A DNA stretch of 64,000 nt from Paenibacillus glacialis (GTDB lineage: Bacteria > Bacillota > Bacilli > Paenibacillales > Paenibacillaceae). Numbering within the stretch: the stretch's first letter is position 1; each line of letters opens with the position of its first letter. Shown piece by piece: positions 8,326-17,727 of this stretch. Both the position numbers and the translations under genes were made by a program. The DNA is taken from positions 172,454 through 236,453 of the forward strand of contig NZ_LVJH01000074.1 of NCBI RefSeq assembly GCF_001637205.1, read 5' to 3'. The notes below the pieces were generated by a model. It saw only the letters and a list, made by a program, of their open reading frames with translations, made no database searches and was not told the DNA's origin.

Positions 8326-9651
8326 TTACTTCATTTCATTATCGTACTCTTTCTGAAGAACCTCTGCTGCTTGCTCAGGTGTGTATTTATCAATCATCAT
8401 CTCTTGTAATATCGTATTCATTGCCTCAGTCAAAGCTGGAGACAAGCGGGTATCATATATTGGTGAATATTTTGTAGTCTCAAGCAATTTAAGAAGATCT
8501 TTGCTTATTGGTGTTAATTCGATGCCTTCAATGTTTTCTACTTTACTAGAAGGAATATCCCCATACTTCAACATCAATTTTGCAGCTTCAGAATCCGTTA
8601 CGCTTTGAATCAATTTTTGAATATTATCCAATTTAGCCGGATCTATATTTGTATTGACTGCATAAGCCCAACCACCGCCGCCTGAAACGCTGTTCTGATC
8701 ACCTTTGGCTCCTTCAATCGCAGGGAATACTGCAACAGCTGTATTCTCAATAATTTCTTTCGGTGCACTCGTTTCAATAGCAGTTACTGCCCAGTTACCT
8801 TCAATGAACATCGCTGCTTTACCGTTATAATAGAGCGTTCTTTGTTGATTATTATCGATACTGTTCATATCTTTATTGAACGCCCCGATCGTAACAAGGT
8901 TCTTCAACGCGCCTAACGCTTGTACAAATTCAGGATCCGTAAACTTCGCGCCTTTATTGTCAATTAGACTGGTAAACCATTCGGTACCTGTAAAACGATC
9001 ACCTAATGTACTCATATAAGAGGAGTTCGCAACCCATTTACCTTTATTACCAAGTGCAATTGGCGTAATCTTTTGCTCAACTAATTTATTAATTAAGGTT
9101 TCGAACTCGGTCCATGTTTTAGGGAATTCTGAGAATCCTGCATTGGCAATCAGTTCCTTATTGTAATAAATAACATGTGTTGGTCCGCCTGTCATTTGAA
9201 TACCATAGGTCTTCCCGTCAATCGTATAAGGATCAAGTACACCCTCATTAAAACCTTCTTTCCATGCTGTGTTCTTATCTAGCTGATCATTTAGCGGAAG
9301 AAGTAAACCGTTTTCAACAAAAGTCGAGACCATCGATGGTTTCACAAGAAAGACATCTGGTAATTCGTTTGCCGCAGCTAATGTTTTAATTTTTGTTTCA
9401 TAATTATCATGAGACTGAATTTCTTCGTCAAAAGTGACATCTGGGTTTGCTGCTTTAAATTGTTCAATCAATTCCGCTTGATGACTTGGTTGTGATGAAT
9501 TTTTATCATACATATGCATGAATTTAATCTTCGATGTTGCCTTTGCTTCATCTGTTCCTTCTGTTGCGTCATTTGAGCCGCATGCCGTAGCTACAAGCAC
9601 CAAACTCGAAATAAGCATCATCGCAGTCATTCTTTTGAAACCTTTCTTCAT
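8326..9651 (-). CDS. Extracellular sugar-binding lipoprotein of a CUT1 ABC transporter
   Basis: A 441-residue lipoprotein. The signal peptide ends in a lipobox (LVATACG, lipidated Cys24). The mature part has family 1 solute-binding features: KIKFMHMYDKN at the start, NVDVTFDEEIQ-like strand spacing, YGIQMTGGPTHVIYYNKEL, and FIEGNWAV near residue 280. It should capture an oligosaccharide outside the membrane and hand it to the two permeases. The ATG follows AAGGGGAG. The 125-bp gap upstream to the response-regulator gene probably holds its own promoter controlled by that AraC-type regulator. Confidence 0.9.
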   Translation of the reverse strand: MKKGFKRMTAMMLISSLVLVATACGSNDATEGTDEAKATSKIKFMHMYDKNSSQPSHQAELIEQFKAANPDVTFDEEIQSHDNYETKIKTLAAANELPDVFLVKPSMVSTFVENGLLLPLNDQLDKNTAWKEGFNEGVLDPYTIDGKTYGIQMTGGPTHVIYYNKELIANAGFSEFPKTWTEFETLINKLVEQKITPIALGNKGKWVANSSYMSTLGDRFTGTEWFTSLIDNKGAKFTDPEFVQALGALKNLVTIGAFNKDMNSIDNNQQRTLYYNGKAAMFIEGNWAVTAIETSAPKEIIENTAVAVFPAIEGAKGDQNSVSGGGGWAYAVNTNIDPAKLDNIQKLIQSVTDSEAAKLMLKYGDIPSSKVENIEGIELTPISKDLLKLLETTKYSPIYDTRLSPALTEAMNTILQEMMIDKYTPEQAAEVLQKEYDNEMK

Positions 9652-9776
9652 AACAACTCAACTCCCCTTTATGTTTGTCTTACTTCAATTGATGATAAGG
9701 TGAGTATATAAAAGATAAGGACTTAAAGAAGTAGACATTTCTATGAAAATATCCGTAAATCTATCCTTTTGATTAT

Positions 9777-11393
9777 TTAAGACTGATTTCGGTACTCCTT
9801 CGGAGTTAATCCTGTAACCTTTTTAAAAATATGTGTGAAGTATTTGTAGTCATTGTAGCCAACCCGCTCCGCCACTTCATAAATTTTAGCGCTAGCATCC
9901 TTCAATAATACTTTGGCCTTCTCTACACGATACTTATTTAACCACTCCGTAAAATGCTGTCCTGTTTCTTCCTTAAAAATTCGACTAAAATAATTCGGTG
10001 TCACAAAAACTTGGGCAGAAATGTCCTCCAGCCTTATTTCTTCCGAGTAGTGCTCGTGTATATACTTAATGGCAACGGAAACGATATTTTTATATCGTAC
10101 ATTTTTGTACGCTGCGATCGATTCGATAAATACGGTAAATAAACCGCCTAACCACCGCTTTATATCATCAGTCGTTTCATATTTTTCAATTTCTGCATAC
10201 GGATTCAAGACCAAACGCTTACTATCGCTCAGGTCTACTCCCATTTGTTCCAAGTGTGCTATCGACAATATGACCCATTTCACACTTATGTTTTTAATGT
10301 TCTCGTAGGAAACGTACGATTGCGCAAACTGTTTGAAGCGGTTATCGAGTAATTCATCAATTTTCACTTTATCCATCGTACTCAAGTATTCAAGTAATAC
10401 CTTCTCGTCGTCCGTTGGTAACATGATTGCACGCTTAGACGACTCCCCTTGAATTTCGGATTCCACTTCCTGATATGCAATGATTTGCCCTTTCCCGCGA
10501 TAAACTTTACACTGCATGGCATAAACGGCCTGAGCGTAGCTCTCATGAACTTCCTCTAAATCGTTAACATATTGACCTAAACCAATCGTGACGGAAAGTT
10601 TCATATATCGGGCAATACAACGTTGCGCTTCGACGCAGCATTCCATTAGACGGTGTTTGTTTTGCATAGTTGCATTTAATAGCACATTTATATTATCGAA
10701 ATCACTGTGACATGCCGTGCAAAGAAAAACGGATGAGAATATTTCCTCCACAATGTTGTTTATAGAATAATGGATTAATTCTTTTTCCCGATCCGACACA
10801 TGCTCAGTATTTAATCGGAAATCATCGACATCCACAACCACAGCACAGTACTCTGGACCATGTAGAGGAATATGTAGCTGAGCTGCTTTATCCAATAGGG
10901 CATTATTAAGCTTGATCTCCCCTTTTAACAAACGGTTCAACCACTTCCGCTGAATATAAGGGAAATTCTCACGCATCAAAAAATGGTTGTTCTGTTCTTT
11001 TTCATTTTGAAGCTTTTCCTGAGTAATATCATTGCCTAATTTGCTGATGAGTTCTGTTAATTCCTCCGCACCTACCGGCTTCATTAAATATTCGGATACA
11101 CCGATTTTTAAAGCTTGTCTAGCATAATTAAAATCATCATACCCGCTTAAAATAATAATCTTGATATGCGCAAATTGTTCTTTCAATTGTTCCGCGAGTT
11201 TCAATCCATCCATATGTGGCATACGAATATCAGTGACAACGATATCAGGCATTAATTGTTCCACTAATTCTAAAGCTTGTGTGCCGTTACGCGCCTCACC
11301 AACAATCTCCACATTTAATGCCCACCAATCGATGGAAGTTCGAATTCCTTTACGAATGATGGACTCATCATCTACGATCATCAACTTGATCAT
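9777..11393 (-). CDS. Response regulator, YesN type, with AraC-family output
   Basis: 538 residues. The N-terminal receiver domain shows Asp8-Asp9, the phosphoacceptor in VVTDIRMP and the conserved Lys in LMKP. A long middle region follows, then a C-terminal AraC/XylS double helix-turn-helix (about 435-538, ending GYNDYKYFTHIFKKVTGLTPKEYR). It should activate the adjacent transporter and GH125 genes and perhaps the divergent glycosidase gene. It overlaps the kinase gene by 26 bp, so the two are coupled. Confidence 0.92.
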   Translation of the reverse strand: MIKLMIVDDESIIRKGIRTSIDWWALNVEIVGEARNGTQALELVEQLMPDIVVTDIRMPHMDGLKLAEQLKEQFAHIKIIILSGYDDFNYARQALKIGVSEYLMKPVGAEELTELISKLGNDITQEKLQNEKEQNNHFLMRENFPYIQRKWLNRLLKGEIKLNNALLDKAAQLHIPLHGPEYCAVVVDVDDFRLNTEHVSDREKELIHYSINNIVEEIFSSVFLCTACHSDFDNINVLLNATMQNKHRLMECCVEAQRCIARYMKLSVTIGLGQYVNDLEEVHESYAQAVYAMQCKVYRGKGQIIAYQEVESEIQGESSKRAIMLPTDDEKVLLEYLSTMDKVKIDELLDNRFKQFAQSYVSYENIKNISVKWVILSIAHLEQMGVDLSDSKRLVLNPYAEIEKYETTDDIKRWLGGLFTVFIESIAAYKNVRYKNIVSVAIKYIHEHYSEEIRLEDISAQVFVTPNYFSRIFKEETGQHFTEWLNKYRVEKAKVLLKDASAKIYEVAERVGYNDYKYFTHIFKKVTGLTPKEYRNQS

Positions 11394-13149
11394 TTTTCAT
11401 TTCCCCCTTAATACACGGTTGAACCACTTTAACGACGGTACCTTCCGGTTGATTCATAAATTCGATACCGTATTGTTTGCCATAATACAATTGAATACGA
11501 TCATTTATGTTCTTCACGGCGAAACCCTTATTGTTCTCACCATATTGCTCTAACAAACAATGGATCTCCTCCAAGTCAACACCATCGCCTGAATCGGAAA
11601 TATAGTAAACCAAGAAATCTTGTTCTCGTTTAATTTCCACCCGAATCGTACCCGATTCGCCCTTTTTCTCAATTCCATGCACAATCGCATTTTCTACAAA
11701 TGGCTGTAGAATTAATTTCACCGTATGACAATTGAGTGTTTCTTCATCAACTGAAATTTGAAAATCAATCATTTCTTCGTAACGTTTTTGTTGAATAACG
11801 ACATAATTGCGAAGATGCTCAACCTCATCACGAACAGTCGTTATTTCGCGTCCGCTATTTAAGCTAAGACGAAATAATTTAGATAGAGCTTGCACAAGCT
11901 CTGATGTCTCAAACGCTTTTTCCATACGGCTCATCCAGTATATTGTATCCAACGTGTTATATAAGAAATGTGGGTTGATTTGCGCTTGGAAGGCCTTTAG
12001 CTCAGCTTCCTTCTTATTGAGCTTTGCTGTGTATACTTCTGAGATTAATTCGCGCAAGCGCTCAAGCATTTTATTAAAGCTTAGCCCTAATTGCGTAATT
12101 TCATCATTCCCTGATACATTAATGTGGGCTGTGAAATCTTCTACTTTCACTCGGCTCATCAATCGGCTAAGCTTTCGAATCGGAATAATAATATGCCTTG
12201 AGAATAAATAGGCCATTCCCGCACATAAGAAAAAAGTAATAATGATCGTAATGATAATAATCCGCGGTATAACTTGATTTTCTTTCAACAACTCGCTTGA
12301 AGGTACGAGATGAAGTACATGCCAATCTAGCGCCGTAATCTTGTCGTAGGTTAACAAATATGACGTATGATCTATCGTCAGTTCCAAGTATCCTTGATCA
12401 TTTTCAAACGCCACCGAACCGCCAATAATATCTGACATCATTTGATTCTCATGTTTCACATCCGTTGATGCGACAATAGAATAATCCTCATTTATGAGAT
12501 AATAACCGTCAATATCCCCGCTTAGGCGGCTCGCCAATAGCCGATTAACTGCTTCCAGATCCATATTCATTTGGACAACCCCAAGTGGAGTGGAGATATT
12601 GTTAATATCTTTAATCTCCCTTTCATAGGAAATGACCATCTTTTTCGTTCCATTACCCAGTATGACTTCGTTTAAATACCACAGTGGCTTCCCCTTACGC
12701 TCCAATATCCTAGCTATTTCCCCCGGTAGTAACGAACGTACCTCGCCACGCGCATTTAATCGGTTATCGTTCATCCCTTCGAGTTGAATCGATTGCACGA
12801 ATGTTTTCATACTCGGTAAATTCGTTAATAACTGTTCGGTTATAGATTTTTGTTCGTTATATACTAGCGGGTCTTCGTCAGTCTTCATTTTCAGGAATTG
12901 CCTTACTTCATGTGATTGCATCATAAAAAGCGAGGTGTCGTTGAAATAATCAAACATAAATTCGAGATTTTGTGTTATTTGCGTTACCGTGTTCAAATCC
13001 GAAACGCTAACCTTTTGACGAATAATTTCTGACGATTTGACATATGACAAAATGCCGACAACCAAGAGTGGAATAAGTACCAAAATTAATGTGAAAAATA
13101 AAATTTTGTACTGCAAACTAATGAATCGCTTTTGACTTTTCCGTATCAT
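11368..13149 (-). CDS. Sensor histidine kinase, YesM type
   Basis: About 593 residues. One N-terminal helix (ILFFTLILVLIPLLVVGIL), a large extracellular dCache-like sensor of about 240 residues, a second helix (IIIITIIITFFLCAGMAYLF), a HAMP domain, then a His_kinase domain with the YesM-type H-box AQINPHFLYNTLD and the N-box FVENAIVHGIE, and a G-box SDSGDGVDL. Members of this group sense extracellular sugars or binding-protein complexes. A longer start exists at 13179; ATG 13149 is preferred, after AAGGGGGGATG, because the extra residues precede the usual basic N-terminus. Confidence 0.9.
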   Translation of the reverse strand: MIRKSQKRFISLQYKILFFTLILVLIPLLVVGILSYVKSSEIIRQKVSVSDLNTVTQITQNLEFMFDYFNDTSLFMMQSHEVRQFLKMKTDEDPLVYNEQKSITEQLLTNLPSMKTFVQSIQLEGMNDNRLNARGEVRSLLPGEIARILERKGKPLWYLNEVILGNGTKKMVISYEREIKDINNISTPLGVVQMNMDLEAVNRLLASRLSGDIDGYYLINEDYSIVASTDVKHENQMMSDIIGGSVAFENDQGYLELTIDHTSYLLTYDKITALDWHVLHLVPSSELLKENQVIPRIIIITIIITFFLCAGMAYLFSRHIIIPIRKLSRLMSRVKVEDFTAHINVSGNDEITQLGLSFNKMLERLRELISEVYTAKLNKKEAELKAFQAQINPHFLYNTLDTIYWMSRMEKAFETSELVQALSKLFRLSLNSGREITTVRDEVEHLRNYVVIQQKRYEEMIDFQISVDEETLNCHTVKLILQPFVENAIVHGIEKKGESGTIRVEIKREQDFLVYYISDSGDGVDLEEIHCLLEQYGENNKGFAVKNINDRIQLYYGKQYGIEFMNQPEGTVVKVVQPCIKGEMKNDQVDDRR

Positions 13150-13398
13150 AACTGTTACATCCCCCCTTTCCATACCCAAATGTTATCATCCATCATCGAT
13201 AGGTACATTCTTTCAAAAGAATGAATATAGCATACATTTTCTAATTGAAACAATAAACAAATACTCCAGCCTACCCAGGCTAGTTCCTACTTTCCATAGA
13301 TAATTGGACATTTACATAGTTTTTTTTATATTCTTATCCATTCAGGCATGATAGTGTTTGATTACTATATGTAGCGTGCTGAAAGGGGACAATCAACT

Positions 13399-16300
13399 AT
13401 GAATCACATTGTTGTTTTATATGATCCAACATTTCCTTATCAAGGGGACGAAATCGACAAGCTATCTTTAACAAAGCTCCAGGGTGGAGCAAATGTCGTC
13501 AATGTAGATGATCTTGATCAAGCACTTACTACGCTAGAGGGTGGATGCTTTGTTAATTTACATGCGCCCTATTTCCCTAAAAATAGCTGGGATATCATTG
13601 TAAGATTTCTAGAGCGTGGCGGTTCATTACTAAGTATCGGAGGAGCTCCGTTTCGTACTCCAGTATACCGCGAGAATGGTCAATGGCTGGCAGAGGTGGA
13701 GCAAACCTCCTACCACCAACATTTAAACATTCATGAAGCGATGCCTATTCAACCTGAACCTTTCGATCATTTGATCAGTTCCACAGATAATCCCATCTGT
13801 TCGCCTTACATCAACGGGTTAACCATCGAGCCGACATTTAGTTTTGTGCTACATGTAACGAAGGAAACGTCATTACCGCATGAAATGGGTTCTTTAGGCC
13901 CGATGAACGCTCATATCCAACCTCTTGTTACTGCCATTTCTAAGGATGGTCGCGAAGTTGGTGCCCCGATTGTTATGATCGAAAATACACGAGGAACGTT
14001 TGCTGGAAGTCGCTGGATGTTCGTCAATCAACCTCTCCGAGCATCGTTTTGGAATGCTGAGGGCGCAGAAGCCATTGTGACATGGGCGGAATATTGCTCT
14101 CGCGGTGTTACCGAATTGTGGTTAAAACCGAGCTATGCCAGCTATGATCCAGGTGATCGGGCTAAGTTTAAATTCCAATGGCAAACACTTGGGAACAATT
14201 CTACTTCCCAGGCAGATACTTCCAACAAGGAATGGACAATGAAGCTTAGCTTCGGTAAAGACGCTGGTGGAGAACCACAGGCCGAATGGACAGAAACATA
14301 CGTATTGACTAGCTCTCGTGAGCAGCAATCGATCACGATAAACGTTCCAGTAGAATTACAAGCGGGGCAGTATACAATGCGTGCCGATCTGATAGCAAAC
14401 ACCGGCGAACGCAAGACGATGCGCCAAGGTATTTGGTGCTGGGATGAACAAATGCTTCAGACAGGTGAACCATTAACCTGTGATCGTGACTACTTCCACA
14501 AAGGTGGTCGTCCGCTACCTCTTGTCGGTATGACTTATATGACTAGCGACGTCGCACGCAACTTCCTATTCCTGCCAAATGTGGCCGTATGGGATCGAGA
14601 CATGGGAGCGATGAAGAAAGCGGGTATCAACTATATTCGTACCGGTATTTGGACGGGCTATCGCCAAATCATGCTTCTCGATGGCCATCCGTCAGAAGAC
14701 GTGTTGCGAGCGATTGATGCATTTGTAATGACAGCCAAGAAACATGACTTAGAGCTTACTTTCTGTTTCTTCTCATTCGCACCAGAGATGTGGGAAGGAC
14801 TCAATCCATATCTCGATCCGCGTAGCCTAGAAGCACAGAAACGTTTTATCGGATCAATCGTCTCACGGCATAGCCAAACTTCAAACGTCCATTGGGATTT
14901 GATCAACGAACCGTCTATGTTCGATCCTAAGCAAATTTTCTCTAAAGGTCCGCGCAGTGCTCATGATCCATATGAAAAAGCGGCCTATATTGAATGGTTG
15001 AAACAACGCCACGGCTCGATCCGAGAGCTACAAGAACGTTGGGGCATGACGCCAGTCAAACTTCCGAGCTTCGATTCGATCCAAATACCAGAAGACAGTG
15101 AGATTAATTCGGACATTCAAGATGTGCACTTAGGTAAAAAAGGAACACGTTGGCTTGATTATTCGCTATTCTCAATGGATATGCTGAACCGTTGGGCGAA
15201 CGAGTTAAATGAAACAATCCGTTCTTTTGCACCGAATCATCTCATTACGATTGGACAGGACGAAGGACTAAATGCTCAGCGCCCTTCCCCGTTCTTCTAT
15301 GAGAAATCTATGGATTATACAACAAACCATTCCTGGTGGTTAATGGACCAGCTCGTATGGGACGGAATATTTGCCAAAACACCATACAAACCGAATGTCA
15401 TCCAGGAAACAGGTATCATGTATGTTGAAACACCCGATGGAATGGCTAAGCGGAGCGAAGAAGAATTACGCAATATTCTTGAGCGAAAATACGCTTATGC
15501 TTTCTCCACTGGTGGTGCAGGAGCCGTACAATGGTTGTGGAACACCAATTATTTCATGAACAACGTAAACGAATCGAATATCGGGGCATTGCGTGCAGAT
15601 GGCACAGAAAAACCTGAAGCGAACGTTTCCTATGATTTCGGTCAATTTATGGGCGAAATCCGCGACTTGTTCGTAGATCGTAAATTAGAAGATACCGTCA
15701 TGGTTTTCCCTTATTCAAACGATTTATCCAACCGCCGTTTCGCTGTCGAAGCGACAAGTCGTGCGACACGAGTGCTCGCTCATGATATGAATGTACCATT
15801 TCGAGCTATGGGCGAATATCAGCTAGATGCACTGAACGATCAACCTGCTAAGCTGATTATTGTACCAAGTCCACATAATTTTAGCGATGTAGCCATGGAA
15901 CAACTGCTTGATCATGTCGCTAAGCATGAAACAACGCTATTATTTACTGGACCTATGAGTTTAGATGAATATTGGCATAAGACTGATCGGTTTAACGAGG
16001 TGATCGGCACCCGCTCACTCGGTAATGTACTACGTGAAGAAATGTTCACGTTGGACGAACTGAATGTACCGCTATCTTATGGTGGTCGTAAAATAGCCAA
16101 GCTAGTGAAAGAGGTTGTGCTAGAGGCTGTTGATGGAAACGCGGTGAAACCGAAATCTTCGGTTCAAGAAGTGAAGGTCGGTAAAGGACGTCTTCTCTGG
16201 TGCGGATTGCCTGTTGAAATGAATGATCGTACGGATTCCATCGCCGCATTGTACACTCACGCGATTAAACAAGCTGGTGTTTCACCGGAGCTTGTTTGGG

Positions 16301-16542
16301 AGCAAGGTGGGGAATATTCAGGTGTGTATGGTCGTAAACTTAGCTTCAAAGATGGGGATTTATTTATCTTTGTTTCCGAATTTGGAGCAGATGCCGACAT
16401 TCGCATTACGAATCCGAGTACGAACCAAACGTATTCGTTCACATTAGAAAGCGAACGTACCGTTATGTTTGTAACAGATTGTAATGGACAGATACAATCC
16501 GTATACCGTCCGCTTGAAGTTAACGTCACAATACAGTCTTAA
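13399..16542 (+). CDS. Large clan GH-A glycosidase, probably acting on mannosides
   Basis: A 1047-residue cytoplasmic protein without a signal peptide. Residues 1-250 look like a class I glutamine-amidotransferase-like fold (FLERGGSLLSIGGAPF), followed by a beta-rich insert, then a (beta/alpha)8 barrel from about 370 to 720. The barrel carries WDLINEPSMF with likely acid/base Glu504 and NVIQETGIMY with likely nucleophile Glu670, the two-Glu pattern of retaining clan GH-A enzymes. Residues about 760-960 again resemble the GH42 trimerisation domain. The exact family is uncertain (GH42-like, GH5 or a beta-mannosidase family). It is divergent from the kinase gene of a locus with a GH125 alpha-mannosidase, so a beta-mannosidic substrate is a fair inference. 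The ATG follows GAAAGGGGAC. Confidence 0.75.
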   Translation: MNHIVVLYDPTFPYQGDEIDKLSLTKLQGGANVVNVDDLDQALTTLEGGCFVNLHAPYFPKNSWDIIVRFLERGGSLLSIGGAPFRTPVYRENGQWLAEVEQTSYHQHLNIHEAMPIQPEPFDHLISSTDNPICSPYINGLTIEPTFSFVLHVTKETSLPHEMGSLGPMNAHIQPLVTAISKDGREVGAPIVMIENTRGTFAGSRWMFVNQPLRASFWNAEGAEAIVTWAEYCSRGVTELWLKPSYASYDPGDRAKFKFQWQTLGNNSTSQADTSNKEWTMKLSFGKDAGGEPQAEWTETYVLTSSREQQSITINVPVELQAGQYTMRADLIANTGERKTMRQGIWCWDEQMLQTGEPLTCDRDYFHKGGRPLPLVGMTYMTSDVARNFLFLPNVAVWDRDMGAMKKAGINYIRTGIWTGYRQIMLLDGHPSEDVLRAIDAFVMTAKKHDLELTFCFFSFAPEMWEGLNPYLDPRSLEAQKRFIGSIVSRHSQTSNVHWDLINEPSMFDPKQIFSKGPRSAHDPYEKAAYIEWLKQRHGSIRELQERWGMTPVKLPSFDSIQIPEDSEINSDIQDVHLGKKGTRWLDYSLFSMDMLNRWANELNETIRSFAPNHLITIGQDEGLNAQRPSPFFYEKSMDYTTNHSWWLMDQLVWDGIFAKTPYKPNVIQETGIMYVETPDGMAKRSEEELRNILERKYAYAFSTGGAGAVQWLWNTNYFMNNVNESNIGALRADGTEKPEANVSYDFGQFMGEIRDLFVDRKLEDTVMVFPYSNDLSNRRFAVEATSRATRVLAHDMNVPFRAMGEYQLDALNDQPAKLIIVPSPHNFSDVAMEQLLDHVAKHETTLLFTGPMSLDEYWHKTDRFNEVIGTRSLGNVLREEMFTLDELNVPLSYGGRKIAKLVKEVVLEAVDGNAVKPKSSVQEVKVGKGRLLWCGLPVEMNDRTDSIAALYTHAIKQAGVSPELVWEQGGEYSGVYGRKLSFKDGDLFIFVSEFGADADIRITNPSTNQTYSFTLESERTVMFVTDCNGQIQSVYRPLEVNVTIQS

Positions 16543-16557
16543 GAATAAGAACAAATA

Positions 16558-16637
16558 AACGGCTTTCCAGGTATTCATTTCGGTTGATCCTAATATAGGA
16601 TATCCACCCGAAATGAAGTACTCGGAAAGCCGTTTTT
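16558..16637 (+). terminator. Long terminator, possibly bidirectional
   Basis: AACGGCTTTCC (16559-) pairs with GGAAAGCCGTT followed by five T. An inner stem TTCATTTCGG/CCGAAATGAA extends it. It ends the GH-A gene and may also stop transcripts from the convergent sigma-factor operon. Confidence 0.8.
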
Positions 16638-16671
16638 CAAGCCACACTCAAAGTGAGAACCTTAAGCGGTG

Positions 16672-16700
16672 TCCCCAAATGCTTCCGCACTCCACATGTG
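16672..16700 (-). repeat. Short dispersed repeat, copy 1
   Basis: Minus strand ACATGTGGAGTGCGGAAGCA. Similar strings occur at 19171-19205 and at 28478-28500. The origin is unknown. The surrounding 16638-16821 has no gene I can support. Confidence 0.4.
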
Positions 16701-16821
16701 TGGTTACTGTTAATTTAATACTACCAATTCTATTCGCAACTCTACTTTTCGCTTTACCACCATGCGCGAAACGCATCTCCATAACGGGTCTAACGGCGAA
16801 ATCTTTTTCGAATGCTCTTTT

Positions 16822-17685
16822 TCATTTCAATAAATGCCTCAGCTTATCTGGGTTCCTAACAAAGTATAGGTTGCGAATCGAATTTCTCTCGACATGCATT
16901 AGCGCAACAGTTTCGATGCCCTCTCCTGAACGGACAACAAGTCCTGTTTGACCATTTATATCCCTCATTTCGACATGCACGCCTCCTTCGTAATGAGGAG
17001 CCTTACGAATTAGACCGAGAAGGAACCGGGCGACGAGATCGCGCGATTCAATAGGATGGACGGCGGCGAACGCTTTACCCCCTCCATCTGAGACCAACAC
17101 GACATCTTTGGCGAGCATGGATACAATCGTATCCACGTTACCCTGTTCGAGAGCCGCAAGGAATCGACGGACCCACTCTTCGCTCGCTGCTTCGGGATAG
17201 ACCGGCTCTTCGGGGGTAATCCCCATCTTTCCTCTCGCACGGCTGATCAGCTTGCGGCAATTCGCTTCGCTTTTGCCAACGAGCTCGGCAATATCAGGAT
17301 ATTCAAAGCCGAGCGCCTCACGAAGCACGAACACCGCCCGTTCCGTAAGGGACAGTCTTTCAAGCAACACGAGCATAGCATAAGACAACAGCTCGCCACG
17401 AATAACCGATTCAAACGATTCATCATTCGGAGTAAGAATGGGCTCGGGAAGCCATTGTCCAAAATACTGTTCCCGCCGCTTACGCGCCGATTTGAATAAA
17501 TCCCGACAGCGATTAGTTACCATTTTGCACAGATATGCTTTCGGTTCAGCCAAACGTTCCGGCTTTACGTCATACAACTTCAGGAATACGTCCTGCACAG
17601 CATCCTCCGCATCGGAGGCCGATCCGGTCAGTTGGTAGGCAAGCGTAAACAGCAGCCCTTTATACTGAACATATAACTCTTGCAT
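16822..17685 (-). CDS. ECF41-group RNA polymerase sigma factor (SigJ-like)
   Basis: 287 residues. Residues 1-75 are sigma region 2, about 105-155 region 4, and the remaining 120 residues form a SnoaL-like domain. The linker motif WLPEP, the DGGGK motif and the C-terminal NPDKL are the hallmarks of the ECF41 group, whose fused C-terminal domain controls activity in place of a classical anti-sigma factor. ECF41 genes normally sit beside the oxidoreductase or decarboxylase gene they transcribe. Here the upstream neighbour, 42 bp away in the same direction, is an FAD-dependent oxidoreductase with a matching promoter. The ATG follows AAGGATGGAAG. Confidence 0.92.
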   Translation of the reverse strand: MQELYVQYKGLLFTLAYQLTGSASDAEDAVQDVFLKLYDVKPERLAEPKAYLCKMVTNRCRDLFKSARKRREQYFGQWLPEPILTPNDESFESVIRGELLSYAMLVLLERLSLTERAVFVLREALGFEYPDIAELVGKSEANCRKLISRARGKMGITPEEPVYPEAASEEWVRRFLAALEQGNVDTIVSMLAKDVVLVSDGGGKAFAAVHPIESRDLVARFLLGLIRKAPHYEGGVHVEMRDINGQTGLVVRSGEGIETVALMHVERNSIRNLYFVRNPDKLRHLLK

Positions 17686-17727
17686 CTTACACTTCCATCC
17701 TTATCCTCTAATAATCCTCTGTTTACA

